Assembly (NCBI RefSeq): GCF_027887165.1
Contig: NC_077228.1
Coordinates: 425,915,535 to 425,979,534, forward strand
DNA length: 64,000 nt
Source: Monodelphis domestica
Lineage: Eukaryota; Chordata; Mammalia; Didelphimorphia; Didelphidae
Direction: 5' to 3'
In this document: positions 33,706 to 46,300 of the stretch, piece after piece
Layout: each line of letters opens with the position of its first letter
Numbering within the stretch: the first letter of the stretch is position 1
Notes under the pieces: generated by a model
The model's database searches: none
The model's input: only the letters and a program-made list of their open reading frames with translations
Told to the model about the DNA's origin: nothing
Program-made: the position numbers and the translations under genes

Positions 33706-34254
33706 TAAGTATTATTTTTGAAAAAAAAACCCTTAAGCATCAGATTTTATTCTCAAATAATCTCAGTGTAAAGGCAAATTTGGGGTTATTCTCATTGTGG
33801 GATATTACTGACAAATCTTTACAAGTTTCTACAGAATATAATCTTCTTAATTGTAACTTTCTAAAGTGGTCTCTGAAACAAATACCTTTTTTAAATTTTC
33901 TTTCTTTTTTATTGCCATTCTTTGCTCAACAAACTTCATATACATATAATAGAATATAATATATTCATATCGGAAAAAGATGGTTGTACCATACATTTCT
34001 ACAATGGATGGCTTGCATTATTGAAAAACTATAATACATTTAATATATTAGCTTCAAAAAATGCCCTGCTTGTCTGTGTCTTCTTCTGAAGCTACCTCTG
34101 TTCTCTATTAGGGTATAAGTGTCATTCTTCCTCTTTTAAAGGTAGAAAAATTGGCCCAGAGAAACTGAGACTTCTGCAAGGAAAGAAGTGGTAGTGGAAG
34201 GACTCAAACACTTCTGTTAATCCTAATTCCAGGGCACATTTACTATTTAAAGCA

Positions 34255-34530
34255 AGAATCCAGCAAGCATTTTTAGTATCTCCTATGTGCCAAGTACTGT
34301 GCTAAGAGGTGGAGATGCAAAGACAAAAAATAAATAAAACTAATCAGTCCTGGTCCTCAAGGGGTTACCATGCAATGAAATGCCATTATTATTCCCATTT
34401 TATAATTGAGGAAACTGAGGCAAATCAAGGTTAAATGACTTGCCCAGGGTCCCACAAATTGTAAGTATCTGAAGTTGGATTTAAACTCAAGGTCTTCCTG
34501 ATTTCAGGACCAATACCATCCAGTGCTCTA
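34255..34530 (+). repeat. Old dispersed repeat plus MIR-like relic
   Basis: TATGTGCCAAGTACTGTGCT and GGTCCTCAAGGGGTTACC (34,285-34,370) belong to the unnamed repeat of 736-1,098. ATAATTGAGGAAACTGAGGC and CTTGCCCAGGGTCCCACAAA (34,402-34,458) are MIR-like. A similar worn MIR-like piece is at 34,110-34,210. A short TG run lies at 34,568-34,585. Confidence 0.55.
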
Positions 34531-34599
34531 CCTAATGTAAACCAGCAATTCCTCATATATACATATATGTGTGTGTGTGTGTGTGTCTAATAAATTATA

Positions 34600-35100
34600 T
34601 GTGTATATGTCTAAGCTGTGCTCTGTTGTTGTGAATCTGAGCTGCTTTGTGTCTTTTCAGAGGAATGAGAGAAGACATGTTTTAAGACAGAATACTGCAT
34701 AAAAATCTGTTTCACCAAAATGACTGCCAAAGCTTGTCTGTGTACAGACACATACAAACCAGCCTGCCCTTCTGCAATAGCATTAATAATTAATAGCTGC
34801 TTTCTCTTTGGTCTTTTGGAAGCAGTCCCCTCTAGCTCTAGCCTCTCCACCAGCCTGCACCCCATGCTGCCAAATCTGCAGTGAGTCTCCCATCAAAGCT
34901 CGGCACTGTGACATTTGTTCCCTGCCAAATTTCACATTATGAAAAAATAGAGCCGGAGGTCAGAATGATTAACTTCCAGATGCTGCAGACAGAGGGGAGT
35001 TCTTCAATGCCTGATGTGTGCCAAAATCCATGTCCTCATCCTGATTCCAGGAGTGATTTAAGACTAAATACTTCTATTTAAATCACATTAACAGGACAGG
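34600..35100. other. Unique-looking, base-balanced stretch; possible conserved non-coding element
   Basis: No repeat family recognised over about 500 bp, with balanced composition and an AT core ATTAATAATTAATAG (34,783) of homeodomain-site type. Short open frames on both strands show no family resemblance. Conservation cannot be judged from one sequence. Confidence 0.2.
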
Positions 35101-35589
35101 AGAAGGAAATGACACAAGTACCTCGAGTTGAAGGACAAAAATTGGCTCTTCTTTCCCCCTGGCTTTTATTTGAGATTCCAAAATTTCTTTTGGCAAAAAA
35201 CCATGCTCAGTGCCTTGATAACTTCCCTGCTATTCTGTTTCCTTAGTCCTTGCTGCTTATAGAAAGAAAATGGCTTCTGAGCTTTCCCAGCATCTGTCCT
35301 ATAGCTGGGTTGCCCAGAAGCATCTACAGGGGGTACAGTAATTTTGAAAGTAGGACAAAAATCACCAGCTCCCAAGCTCCTCATCCCTCCAGGTCTTTTC
35401 AGCCTTCTTCCTGAGTTTATTTGCATGGCAACCAGAAGTATGATGGTAGTGAGAGTGATGGTAGAAGACAACATAAAAAGAATCCTCTCAACTCATCTTT
35501 TTTACATATTTGCTAAGCAGAGTAATAATCACAAATAGTACTCATTTATATCCTTAAAATTCCCGAACTGTTGTTCATCTATGATCTCT

Positions 35590-35900
35590 GTGTTTATAAC
35601 AATCCTGAGAAAGGCAAATTATTTTTTCCATTTTTGGTGATGAAATTGAGACTAAGGAGAGTGGGGACTTGCTCAGGTTCACACAGCTAGAAAGTGCCTG
35701 GGGTAGAATTTGATCTCAGGGCTTCTGAATGCTAAGTCCATTATTCTATCTTCTATATCACATAATCATCTATATTTATGTAGTGTTTCAAGATTTAAAA
35801 AATGCTTTGCATTAATTATCTCATTTGATGCTTACAGCAACCCCATAAAGTGGATGCTATTGTTATCTCCATTTTATAAATGAGGAAAATGAACCTGAAA
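35590..35900 (+). repeat. MIR-type relics
   Basis: GACTTGCTCAGGTTCACACA (35,668) and, separately, TATTTATGTAGTGTTTCAAG with ATTATCTCATTTGATGCTTA and ATTTTATAAATGAGGAAAAT (35,772-35,890), both in MIR/THER order. Nothing recognised from 35,101 to 35,589. Confidence 0.6.
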
Positions 35901-35970
35901 AGTCCCTGGAATGATGTGAAGGAGATGCAGACAAACAACTGTATACCTCAAAATTTCTTAGACTTATAAA

Positions 35971-36767
35971 TGTTGGAAATTTCACCATTGGGAAATTTCA
36001 TACTTGGAAAATTTCTTAGTGATAGTCTATTGGAATGTGAACCCAATTGACAAGGGAGGTTCCTCCTCCTCCCTTCTTAAGATTACTTTAGGACAGAAAC
36101 CTTTTGCTGAACAATGGAAAGGGCTTTGACCTATGCTTAAGCACAGAACAGGAATTTCTTTGAGTCATGATTGATTTTAGAATTGATACAATAGAGATAC
36201 TTGGAATGACAGAACCAAGTCTTGGAAATTATAATTTCCACCCCACTCAGTCCTAACAGGATTTAGGAAGGGCTGCAGCATAGATCAAAATTTAATTATT
36301 CCAATCTCTACCCTACTCAGGGTAACAGGATTTAGGAAGGGCTGTAGCAAAAGATCAAGATTTAATTATTTGAGAATATGACCTCCAACAGACATGTGCA
36401 AAGCCACAGACCTCTGGGCGGTCCTGGCTTAAGCTAGAGCCACCATTGGCACAGGGAAAATGATGGACAGTGATTGGTAGATGTGAGAACTGAGGGGAGG
36501 GAACTTGGATGGTTTCCTTAAAGATAGAGGGGTCTGAGGACTGGAGGGGGGGGGGTTGGAGAGTTTTGGCTCTGAGTGGTTGGAGAGGTGCTCTGAGAAG
36601 CTTGATCTGAAGGAAGCTGGAGGTGGAGACCCTGGAGACTGTTTCTCCATTTTGGTCACGTGAGTAATAGGGACTGATCTCCTTTCTTTGCCCCAGCTAT
36701 CTAAGGGCTTGGGCTTTTTGGCCCAGCCTAAACAGAAGGGGTATTTAAGTCCTATTCCCTTCTCTCC

Positions 36768-36820
<53 letters not shown>

Positions 36821-36967
36821 AATTCCTTTCTTCCTCCTGTTTGTAATTAAACTCTATAAAAGGCTGATGGCTGACTTGAGTTTTCATTTAGGAATTACAT
36901 AGCTGAATTCCTTGGCGACCTTAAATTAATATATATCAGTCTTTTAAAGTGATTTCCTTGTCACACA
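35971..36967 (+). mobile_element. Solo LTR of the class I-like retrovirus family
   Basis: Starts TGTTGGAAATTTCACC and ends TTCCTTGTCACACA. Shares GATACTTGGAATGACAGAA, CCTCTGGGCGGTCCTGG and AAATTAATATATATCAG with the 3' LTR of the fossil at 58.3 kb. Signals: GTATTTAAG (36,741) as a TATA-like box, a CT tract (36,772-36,820), AATTAAA (36,845). U3 contains two tandem versions of a roughly 65-bp segment. The boundaries are set by the TG/CA rule and by comparison; no clear flanking duplication was found. No coding region is attached. Confidence 0.75.
36235..36371 (+). promoter_or_regulatory. Tandem duplication in LTR U3
   Basis: Two adjacent copies of AACAGGATTTAGGAAGGGCT followed by GCAGCA/GTAGCA and a TTTAATTATT end. 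The homologous LTR at 58.3 kb has a single copy. U3 repeats of this kind act as enhancers in gammaretroviruses; function here is inferred. Confidence 0.6.
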
Positions 36968-37439
36968 ACCAAAGGATCTGATTGGAGTTTTAAAAGGAGA
37001 TTTAAGTATTACTAAGTTGAGGGCTTAAATAGAAGGACTTTAAGTACAGTAGGAAAAATGTTGAAACAGTAAATTTAATTTAAAAATATGAAAGCTTCTT
37101 CTGGCTTTTGCTTTATGCTTGGTCGGCTTGGTTTGGCTGCTGTAGCTCTAGGCTATGACTGAAAAGCTTTAGATATCTTTCCCCTAAGCCTTTTTCCAGG
37201 AAGTTGGGAGGAGGTGGGAATGGTAGTAATTATCATCCTATAGATGGTAGCAGAGAGCAACCTATGACCCCAGAAGACTCCCATGAGGGAAAATGGCAGT
37301 AAGAAACCATAGCAGAGATGCTCAGCAAAGAGCAGTATGACAGGGGACATCAGAAGAATTGCAGAGATGGAAACATATGTTGACCTTGACCACACATATT
37401 CCCAAAGTTTCCCCCTCAAGTAATCATGTACACTGCCTA

Positions 37440-38215
37440 TGGTTAGACCCTTTCAACTCCTTTACAATCTAAATGTTTACAAGGGACAATAAGTATCCCA
37501 CAACCACTAACTATTAGGGTACCATAATTTCTAGTCTTATTTATGCTCAAGAAATGGGACATAGTAATGTCAAGCCTTTTGGTATTTAGTAAAACACAAA
37601 TTATAAGACTCTGCCCAAGATTTTGAACTAGGTAAGTGTCAATATGGAATCTAGAAAACTCCAAGTTTGTAGCCTAGTAAGATCTAATAAACCCCCCAGT
37701 CTAGTTAGCTTGAAGGTGAAAAGCTCAAGTTTGACATTGTCACATGAGAGTTTCTCCCTGAGGGAAAGCCCAACTTCATGAGTCTCAGCGTAATAATACA
37801 TCTTGTCCCAATGGTTTCTCCCTCTAGGTCAAAGTCCTTTACCAAGGTAGCCCAGTTCTTGGCTGGATCTTTCCCTTTTGTGTCCATTGTAAAGCATCAG
37901 TCTCCCCCTGAAAATCCTATCTAGGACTCCTCATTTTCTTTGTAGCCACTGCAATCTGCTATACTTTCCTATCCTCAGTCCTCAGTTCCCCTAAAAGGGT
38001 ATATAAGCTTCCCAATTTTTATGGCTCTTCAGAGTTATCATCTAGTACGGTGGCACTCCCAGTGGAAAGTAGCCAGAGCAACCAGTCTTGGGGCTCTTTG
38101 TGGGTTTGTAGCACGCAGTTCTCTGTGGAGACCTTGAGGAAAGCACTGAACCCATTTCCTGAATTAAAGAAGTGGTTTTTCCAACTATTTAATAGTTCTG
38201 TGTTTTTTCCAGTTT
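37440..38215 (+). mobile_element. Candidate solo LTR of a different family
   Basis: Order of signals is LTR-like: GTATATAAGC (37,999) as TATA box, a short leader, AATTAAA (38,162), a T/G-rich end, then AACATTTGGTAATACAG where a primer-binding-site-like TTTGGT follows. The U3 side (37,440-37,990) is unique in the window. The left boundary is uncertain. A conventional promoter/polyA coincidence is the alternative. Confidence 0.4.
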
Positions 38216-38539
38216 AACATTTGGTAATACAGAGATGTCCAAAAAAACCACCAAAGGTACCAAACCCTTAAGGACTACTTCATAGTACCACAGCAAAGTC
38301 TCAATTGGTTTTCTTTAAATCAGTTTTGTACTCACTATAAATGTGTAAACTTTGGGAACATCATCAGAGAATCCTGAGTTTTCTTTGTCTCTAATGCCTA
38401 TAGCTCATCTATGATTGAGGAGGCAAATGACCTCATTAACCTTCTACTTTAATAGGGAAACTGTCTTTCCTGATTGTGGTATGAGAGGGAGGCCTAGGAA
38501 TTCACCTTTTAATTTTAGCCAAGCCTCTAGGTTAAACTC

Positions 38540-38870
38540 TTGACTATTATTTGCTTGCTGTGGGACCATGGACAAATTCAGAAAATAGTGTGGACCTCAG
38601 TTTCCTCATATATAAAATGAGTATGTTGGACTAATTTGTTTCTACACACCCTTCTAATTTTTAATTCTGTGATTCTATGAGAAATTAAGAGAATCATTGT
38701 TCTTTATGACAATGATACTATTAACTCTCACTCAATAGTATGTTGGCCAAAATGGCACATAATGTTAGAGGTGGGAAGAATTCTTTTTAATATAATCCTT
38801 TAATTTTATAGATAAGAAAATTAAGATTCAAAAGATGTTCCAATTAATTTGTTTTTCTAGGAATTGGGAA
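38540..38870 (+). repeat. MIR-like relics
   Basis: GGGACCATGGACAAATTCAG, CTCAGTTTCCTCATATATAA and TTCTGTGATTCTATGAG (38,562-38,681), then ATGTTAGAGGTGGGAAGAAT with ATTTTATAGATAAGAAAATT (38,761-38,821). Worn SINE-type relics. Nothing recognised in 36,968-37,439, 38,216-38,539 or 38,871-39,727. Confidence 0.5.
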
Positions 38871-39727
38871 AAATTATCCAGTGCCCTATTCAAAGAAAGG
38901 ACAACATTTTTAATAGGAGATATAATTAAATGAATCTCCCATATTATTAGAACAACATTTTAGCTCTCCTTGGAAAAGTTAATAGGAATCAGCCCTAAAG
39001 CTCTGACTTCATAGGAATCATGACTAAACATGAAAAGAAGAAGATACAGTCCATCTTATGTCAATAAGTTCCTAAATTTTCTTCCACTGCTTATGGTTTA
39101 GTAAGAAGAGTTATATGGGTAGCCTATCTCCCCATCCCTGCTTTCATCAGCTTCCGAGTCTTCTCTGCAGTGGGGTACAACCTCTTACCTTAGATCTGCT
39201 CAATACAACCTTCTATTCAGAGATAACCACTGAAAATAGTTCAAGTTATAGTAAAGAGCAAGAATAAGTTGTATTTGTTCTTATTGTCAAAAAATGCACT
39301 GTCAGCAAGCATTCTCAATATGTTTAGAAGCAAGCAAATCACCTCATTTCATCATTTGTTAATTCCCCACAGATGAAATGTTGTAAGCCTGATCCTGAGG
39401 TCCCTCTAGGGAAACCAGTAATGCTGGGACAGTGACTGGCCTGTCTGGTGACCAACTGTAAAAGCTACTGCATCTTGATGACTAGATTGCCAGCTCCATT
39501 TAACTTGCAGATCACTGAGAAATCAGAAGCCAACCATGTCTATTCACTCCTACTGAGGATGAAGTAACATCTGGCCAGCATCTGGAAATGCATAACTAAG
39601 TCATATAGTAAGATAAAACTCATTTCTGAATAGTGGCTTCTCCTGTAATTATGTGTTTCTCTAAGGGCAGAAGTAAAATCTCCCTCGATGTCAGCAATTC
39701 ACAAAGGAAGTCTCCTACAGCTATTAT

Positions 39728-39905
39728 AATATTAGCTAGCATTTATATAGGGCTTGAAGGTTTGCAAAGCAAAATAAAAATGCTGTGACATCGCAACTAT
39801 TATTATCTCCATTTTCCAGATGAGAAAGCTGAGGTTGAAGGATGCTATGTGTCTTTGCTCAATGATCTACAGGTAGGAAGTTTCTCAGGCAGGATTCATT
39901 ACTCA
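39728..39905 (+). repeat. MIR-type CORE-SINE relic
   Basis: TAGCATTTATATAGGGCTTG, AAGGTTTGCAAAGC, ATTATTATCTCCATTTTCCA and GATGAGAAAGCTGAGG, a clear MIR/THER-type order. From 39,906 to 41,114 I see no gene or recognisable repeat. Confidence 0.65.
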
Positions 39906-41114
39906 GATCTCATCTACTATGATATTTAGCTGTCATTCCTTCTCTTTTCTTCTTGGTCCTGAAAACCCTGTAGGTCTCTCTGGTGATTGCTGGTTAGAAT
40001 CATTTTTCATGGAAGGGAAAAGGGGAAGTGGGGGGACAAAGGTCTCAAAGGCCTACCAGAATGTGACCACATGTGGCATATGTTAGTGCGATAGAATCAT
40101 TACCCATCAAACCATGGCAGAATGGGTTAAAAGAACACCCTATCCACAGTGACCATTTTATCTTGTTCCCTCTATTTCTATCAGTTTCCAAATTACTTTT
40201 GGAAACTTCCATCACTACATTCATATGAACACTACCAATTATTTTCCATACTGGGGACAGGGGAGTATCAACAGTTTCTGTGTCTCAAATACTATATTGA
40301 TTGGCAAATGTATGGATTGATTTAAGTCCAACATCGGCAAATTAACACCAGTACAATGAGAATGAAAAATTAATGTTTCACATAAATATATGTAAAAACC
40401 TACTTTTTTTGTTCTAAAGGAATTATTTTCTGCAACTTACTCACATATGAAAATTAGGTCAAAAACCTTGTACAGGCCAACTGCTTTCACATTTAGCTTC
40501 ACCAAGGCCATCCAATTTGATTACTTTCCTCAAATTTTGAAAACCTACATCCCTAATTTCCTTTGTGCTGGTATTTTTTACCACCAGGAACTAATGGTAT
40601 TTATTTGAAAAATGCCCTTCCCCCCCAAAAAAAATCTCATTAGACTCCTGCAACCAGGCCAGAGACAGAGAGAACTTGCTTATGGAGTAGCTTTTGGGTA
40701 TGTAGCACTGTAATATAATATTACCATTGCCATCTAATAATAGACTCACAAATGATCAACCAGATGAATTTGAAGATGGTGGTTTGATAACCATCATCCT
40801 TCCTTTCTATGTACCTAATGCCTCATTTCCTATTTCTGACTTGTGCTCTATCCCTTTATTTTGCTCTGAAGTATAATAAATTGATTCATATTTAAAGAAA
40901 TTGCCTCTTGAAGTTGCCTGAAAACTTTGAAAGAAACATTTCATAAAAATTCATGTAGTCCTGCCATTTCCCCACTCAATGCAGAACCTTTGCCAGGGGA
41001 AAGTGAATGAGGAAGTATACAATAGGAAGTGATGAAAATCTATCAGCAAGAGAGGAACTGTAGAAATTCACTGGATTAAGGGACAAAGATATGGACATGA
41101 AATAGATAATAGGC

Positions 41115-41215
41115 AACCAATCAATCAACTAGCATTTATTAAGTACCAACTATGTGCTATATACACTGCACTAAGTCCTGGAGATATGAAACTAGGGAAG
41201 CTATAGTCAGAAATA
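41115..41215 (+). repeat. Old dispersed repeat fragment
   Basis: AATCAACTAGCATTTATTAA, GTACCAACTATGTGCTATA and CTAAGTCCTGGAGATATGAA are the left end of the unnamed repeat seen at 736-1,098. The sequence to 41,690 is AT-rich and otherwise unrecognised. Confidence 0.55.
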
Positions 41216-41689
41216 GGGCCTGAAATTCTCAAGGGAGATAAAGGACATCAAGGATGAACTGCAGGAGTGATTTGTGCCTTGCTAAGGCTTGGCCCTCAAT
41301 CCACTCCCCTCTTGCTTCATAAGTGGTGCATCAACTAACAGCAGGATTGGATCAGAGATCCTTGCCAATCAAATAACATCTAGCAAAAACTAGAGGAATT
41401 TTAGTCTGTATTATCCATCAATCAATTAACAAGCAGTTATTAATCATCTACTAATTAACAGGTATTATTCTAGCCATTATAGATACAAATATAAATAATA
41501 AAAATATAATACTACTAGTAGTAAAAATACCACTACTACAATAGTTATAATATGGAATACAATAATTACATATTGACACCTAAAGAATAAACAGTTGATG
41601 CTCAAGATGAATAAGGATATACATAAGAAAATATGTGCCTGCCCTCAATGAAATAAGGTCCCCTAGTCAGACGTAGTATCTCCTTATGG

Positions 41690-42674
41690 AAGATGTAGAA
41701 AAGAAGGTGGTGATTACAAAGAGGCTTCATTTGGAAGAAATATTTATTACTCCAACTAACCTCATTTCCTTTTCTGACATGGTTGCTGAACTATTAATAG
41801 GTGAGGAAGCTACCCATACATATAATTTCCCTATATTTTAGCAAAGCTCTTGATGGTTATGAATAGGGATAAATATGGATTAGATGATAATAAGCTCATA
41901 TAGAATCAGAACCAGATGGGTAGTTGGACTCAAAGAGTAGTTGTGTCAATGTGACAGGTCTTTAGTGTATTACCTAAGATCTGGCCTGGCCCTTTGCTGT
42001 TTATTATTTCCAACAATGACTGTAATAAAAGGCATATATGGCATGCTCATTGAATTAACAAAAGACATAAACCTAGGAGGGGTAACTAATACACAGTGGA
42101 TGGCAGACAGAATCCCAAAGAATTATGGCAGACCAAAGTACTGAGTTGAACTCATTAAAGCTGAATTCAAAAGGGATAAATGTAAAATCTTGCAGTTGAG
42201 TATAAAAACATCAACTCTGCAAATGTAAGTGGAGGAAGGATTGATAGAAAGTGGCGCTCAAACTCAATATAATTCAGCAGTGTAATGTGACAGCCAAAAA
42301 AGCTAACATAACCTTAGTCTACATTCAAAGATGTAAAGCTTCTAGGAATAAAATGGTAATTTCAGTGTACACTGACCTTCTTAGATCTTGTCTTGAGTAT
42401 TTTGTTCAGTTCTAAGTTCCAAGGATATACCCAGAAGAATGTTAAAAAGCTTCTGAATGTCTAGAAAGAAACTGGGCTGATGATAGGTTCTGAGGTGATG
42501 ATATATGAGGATTTGTTGAAGAAAGTGGGTATATTTAATCTTGTAAAAAGAAGACACAGGATTGCTGCATTCAAGTATATGAAGGGCTATTATGTGGAGA
42601 AGAGATTAGGTTTGCTCTGTTTGGCTCCAGAGAAAAGAATGAAGAGCAAGAAATGAAAGTTGCCAAGAGGCAAA
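41690..42674 (+). mobile_element. CR1/L3 LINE 3' half, left part
   Basis: The best-preserved CR1/L3 in the window. Landmarks: TTTTAGCAAAGCTCTTGATG (41,838), GGACTCAAAGAGTAGTTGTG (41,928), TTGCTGTTTATTATTTCCAA (41,994, end of the reverse-transcriptase coding region), GTGACAGCCAAAAAAGCTAA (42,287), TTTTGTTCAGTTCTAAGTTC (42,401), GATGATATATGAGGATTTGT (42,497) and CTCTGTTTGGCTCCAGAG (42,616). It stops at GCCAAGAGGCA and resumes at 47,135. A 67-codon frame (41,941-42,144) overlaps the coding remnant but is not a usable gene. Confidence 0.8.
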
Positions 42675-42896
42675 CAATCTTCCCTTCTCCCTTTTCTAAA
42701 AGATGTTATTTATTTATTTTTCATTTGTTTTCATCATATACTTATATATAATGACGACCACCATATAATGACGACCACCAAAAAACCCATCTAAATAAAT
42801 GCATAAAAATTACCTACAAAAACACAAATTCAACATTTGTTACAACTTGTTTAAAAGTATATAAATTACATATATATGCTAATATAAATGTCCATT
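42675..42896. other. AT-rich junction piece with a 17-bp tandem duplication
   Basis: ATATAATGACGACCACC occurs twice in a row (42,746-42,762 and 42,763-42,779). The surrounding sequence is AT-rich and probably the 3' end of the L1 block inserted in the CR1/L3, but I could not align it. Confidence 0.5.
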
Positions 42897-43328
42897 CACA
42901 CCTAACAGATTGGCTAACATGACAGCAAAGGAATGTAATAAATGTTGGAGGGGATGTTGAAAAATTGGGACATTAATGCATTGCTGGTGGAATTGTGAAT
43001 TGATCCAATCATTCTGGAAGACAATTTGGAACTATGCCCAAAGAGCTCTAAAAGACTACCTACCCTTTGATCCAGTCATAGCACTGCTGGGTTTGTACCC
43101 CAAAAAGATAATAAAGAAAAAGATTCTTGTACGAGAATATTCATAGCTAGGCTCTTTGTGGTGGCGAGGAATTGGAAAATGAGGGATGCCCTCCAATTGG
43201 GGAATGTCTGAACAAATTATGGTATCTATTGGTGATGGAATATTATTGTGCTCAAAGAAACAATGAACCGGAGGAATTCCATGTAAACTGGAATGATGTC
43301 CAGGAATTGGTGCAAAGTGAAAGGAGCA
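42897..43328 (+). mobile_element. L1 ORF2 C-terminal fragment, plus strand
   Basis: CACACCTAACAGATTGGCTA through TTGATCCAATCATTCTGGAA to GGTGCAAAGTGAAAGGAGCA. Translation includes GECLNKLWYLLVMEYYCAQR, the ORF2 C-terminus also seen at 25.3 kb. Both ends are broken, with no A-tail or target duplication, so it arrived by rearrangement or was later cut. Confidence 0.75.
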
Positions 43329-43329
43329 C

Positions 43330-46300
43330 TTTTGAGTTCCTTTTATATTTGTTTTACTTTGATACTTTTTTCTTTATATATTGTGACTATTTTAATAAAA
43401 TCATTGTATGTATTATTTTTATATATTCTGTTCTTTCCATCACTTCTTATATGTCCTTTATTTTTAACACTTCTAAATTTTATCATTTCTAATAACATAA
43501 TACAATCCATGGCATTCAAATATTATAATCTATTCAGCCATTTCTTACAATCATTGCACATGTATGATTCTCAGTTATTTTGTCATTACAAAGCTTCCAG
43601 CAACATTTTTACATATATACAGCATTTTAACCTCTTAATAGTGCCCTTAGGGCCAAATCCCCCAAAAGGGGATTCCCTAGGTCAACTGGAATGAAGAGCT
43701 TTACAACTCAACATATATTTCTGTCCTGTTTTCTAAAAGCAATTCACAGATTTTCTAGTAATGTAGTATTGGACCTATTTCTCCATGTTCCTTTTAGCAT
43801 TTACTTTTATCAGCTTTATCTGTCTGGTTCTCATTTAACATACATTATCAGAGCCATATTTAACTAGATTCATCCTTAGGCAGTAGGCACAATTTTTTGC
43901 CAGTACTATACTCTTTCCAAAACCAAGTCTTTCTAACTTGGTCATACCTAGTGGAACAGTTGTTTCAATGCCACAATCCTTCAGGAATGCATGACTACAT
44001 CCATAGTATGATAAGTATTAAAATAAGATTTTTGAAGAATATTTACATTCTTTGAACCAATGTTGTCCCACCAAAAACCATGTTTGTATTATGCATATGC
44101 TCAGGTGTGTGTGTGAGCTCTCCAGGTATCTTTCATTCATATTTAACTTGCCTACAGTTGTATTCATCTCCATAACCTCTTTCTTATTTATTTTTTCCTT
44201 AGATTTATCTAGTTGTGAGAGGGTAAAATTAAAAGCCTCTGCTGTTATTATTTGGTTATCTATTTCTATCTGTATCTCATTTAGTTTCTTCCCTTAAAAA
44301 TATGGATGTTGTACCTCTTGGTGCACAGAGATCCAACATTGATAATGCTTCATTATCTATAGTATCCTCCAATATAATATAGTTACCCTGCTCATCTCTT
44401 CCAATTATATCTATTATGGCCCAAACTCTGTCAAAGATCATTATTGTTAGTCCTACCTTCTCTGAATCAGTTGAGGCACAGTATATTTTGCTCCAGCCCC
44501 TCACCTTCACTCTATGTCTTTCTCACATGTTTCCATGTGTTTCTTGTAAACAACATATCTGTCAGATACTTTTTGCTATTCATTTTCTTCCCATGGGTGA
44601 ATTAATCCCTTTTACACTTAATATCATAGTCACTAGCTGTGTATTTTCATCTATTCTGTTCCTCCTCACTATTTGTCCCCTCCTCTTTTCTTTCCACTGT
44701 ATTTCTCCTCAAATGTCCAATTTCCTTTGACTAATATTTCTCCAATTCCCTTCCAAAAATACTCTTTTATCCTCTTCCCTTGCTCTCCCTCCCCTATCTT
44801 GTCCTAAAAGTCCTTCCCTTATCCCCTCACCTTACCTCCCATACCTCTTGATATGTATTCCCCTCTAGGATTACTACCCTCCCTCTTTTCACTTATCTCC
44901 TTGTATTCTTTTCTCTAAAAGAATCCTTCTTTCTCTTATCCCCTTAGTTCCCAAAAGGGACTCCCAATCCCTCCCTTTACCCATTCCTTTTCCCTCCTGT
45001 TTCTCTATTGATTAAGTTTTACCCTTGTAACTGTGTATGTTATTTTCTCTTCATACCAGATCTGATGAAAGTAGGGTTCTAGTATTATAAATCCTCTGCT
45101 CCCTTCGCCAAGAGAGTTCCTTCACTCATTCCTTGATAGTTATTCCACTCTACCTCCTTCTGATCTATTCCTCTACTATTTTGATTCATTCCTTTACATT
45201 CACATTGACCTTTTGGCATTGAGTCTTCCCATATATTCCCTTTCAAAATACCCAAGTAGTGATGTCATTTCCAGGGTCATAGATGACATTTTTCCATACA
45301 GGAATCAAACAGTTTGACTTTTTGGTTTACTTATAATACATCTTTTGTCATTACTTTTGTATTTTTCTTTGGGTCAAATTTTCTGCTGAGTTCTGGGTTC
45401 TCCCCTAGGAATAGTTGAAGCTCCCCTAGTTAATTAAATGTCTATATTTTTCCCTTTTATGCTCATTTTTGTTGGATATGTTATTCTTCATTATAAGCCA
45501 AGTTTTTTGTTCTATGAAATGCTGTATTTCATATTCTGTCTTCTTTTAATTTGTCACTGCTAAGGCTATTGTTATTCTGACTGAAGCTCCTCAGTATTAT
45601 CTTTTTTCATTGCTTATATTATTTTCTCCTTAACCTGTGAGCTATAGAACCAAGCAATGATGCTCCTTTGCCCTCTCATCTTTGGGTGTCTTTGAGGTAG
45701 TAATTTGGTGGATTTTTTCCATTTCTATTTTACCTTCTGATTCTAGAATTTCTAGGTTGTTTTCTTTGATTTCTTATAGTGTCTAAACTCTTTTTTTTAC
45801 TAGCTTTTTGGAAGTCACATTATTTTTATATTCTCTCTCTTTGATTTATTTTCTGGATTAATTGTTTTGTGATAAGATGTTTTATATTATCTTCTAATAA
45901 TTAATTTTTTTAATTTTGCTTCATGATATCTTCATGTATTAGGAAATTGCTAATTTCCTCTTATCCAACTTTCATTTTTAACACATTATTTTATTCTGCT
46001 GAGTTTCTTGATTTTTTTTTCAATTTGGTTGATCTTTCTTTGAAATTTTTTCTTGAATTTCTTGCATTACTCTGATTTTTTCCTGAATTTTTCTCCACCT
46101 CTCTCATTTAGTGTTTAGGGCTTTTTAAAGCTCTTCCAAAATCTCTTTTTGAGCTTTGGAAATTTACTGTACTTCTTTGTCATTTTTGAATTTGAGTTTG
46201 ACTGAGATCTCTTCCATAACCCTTATAGCTATTGATAATTGGGGCTATTCTCATTTTTTTTCTCATTTTAATTAATTTATTTAAAAAATTTTAGCAATCA

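Noticed and set aside
42746-42779. CRISPR-like or satellite array
   Set aside because: Only two abutting units without spacers, in a vertebrate genome; a simple tandem duplication.
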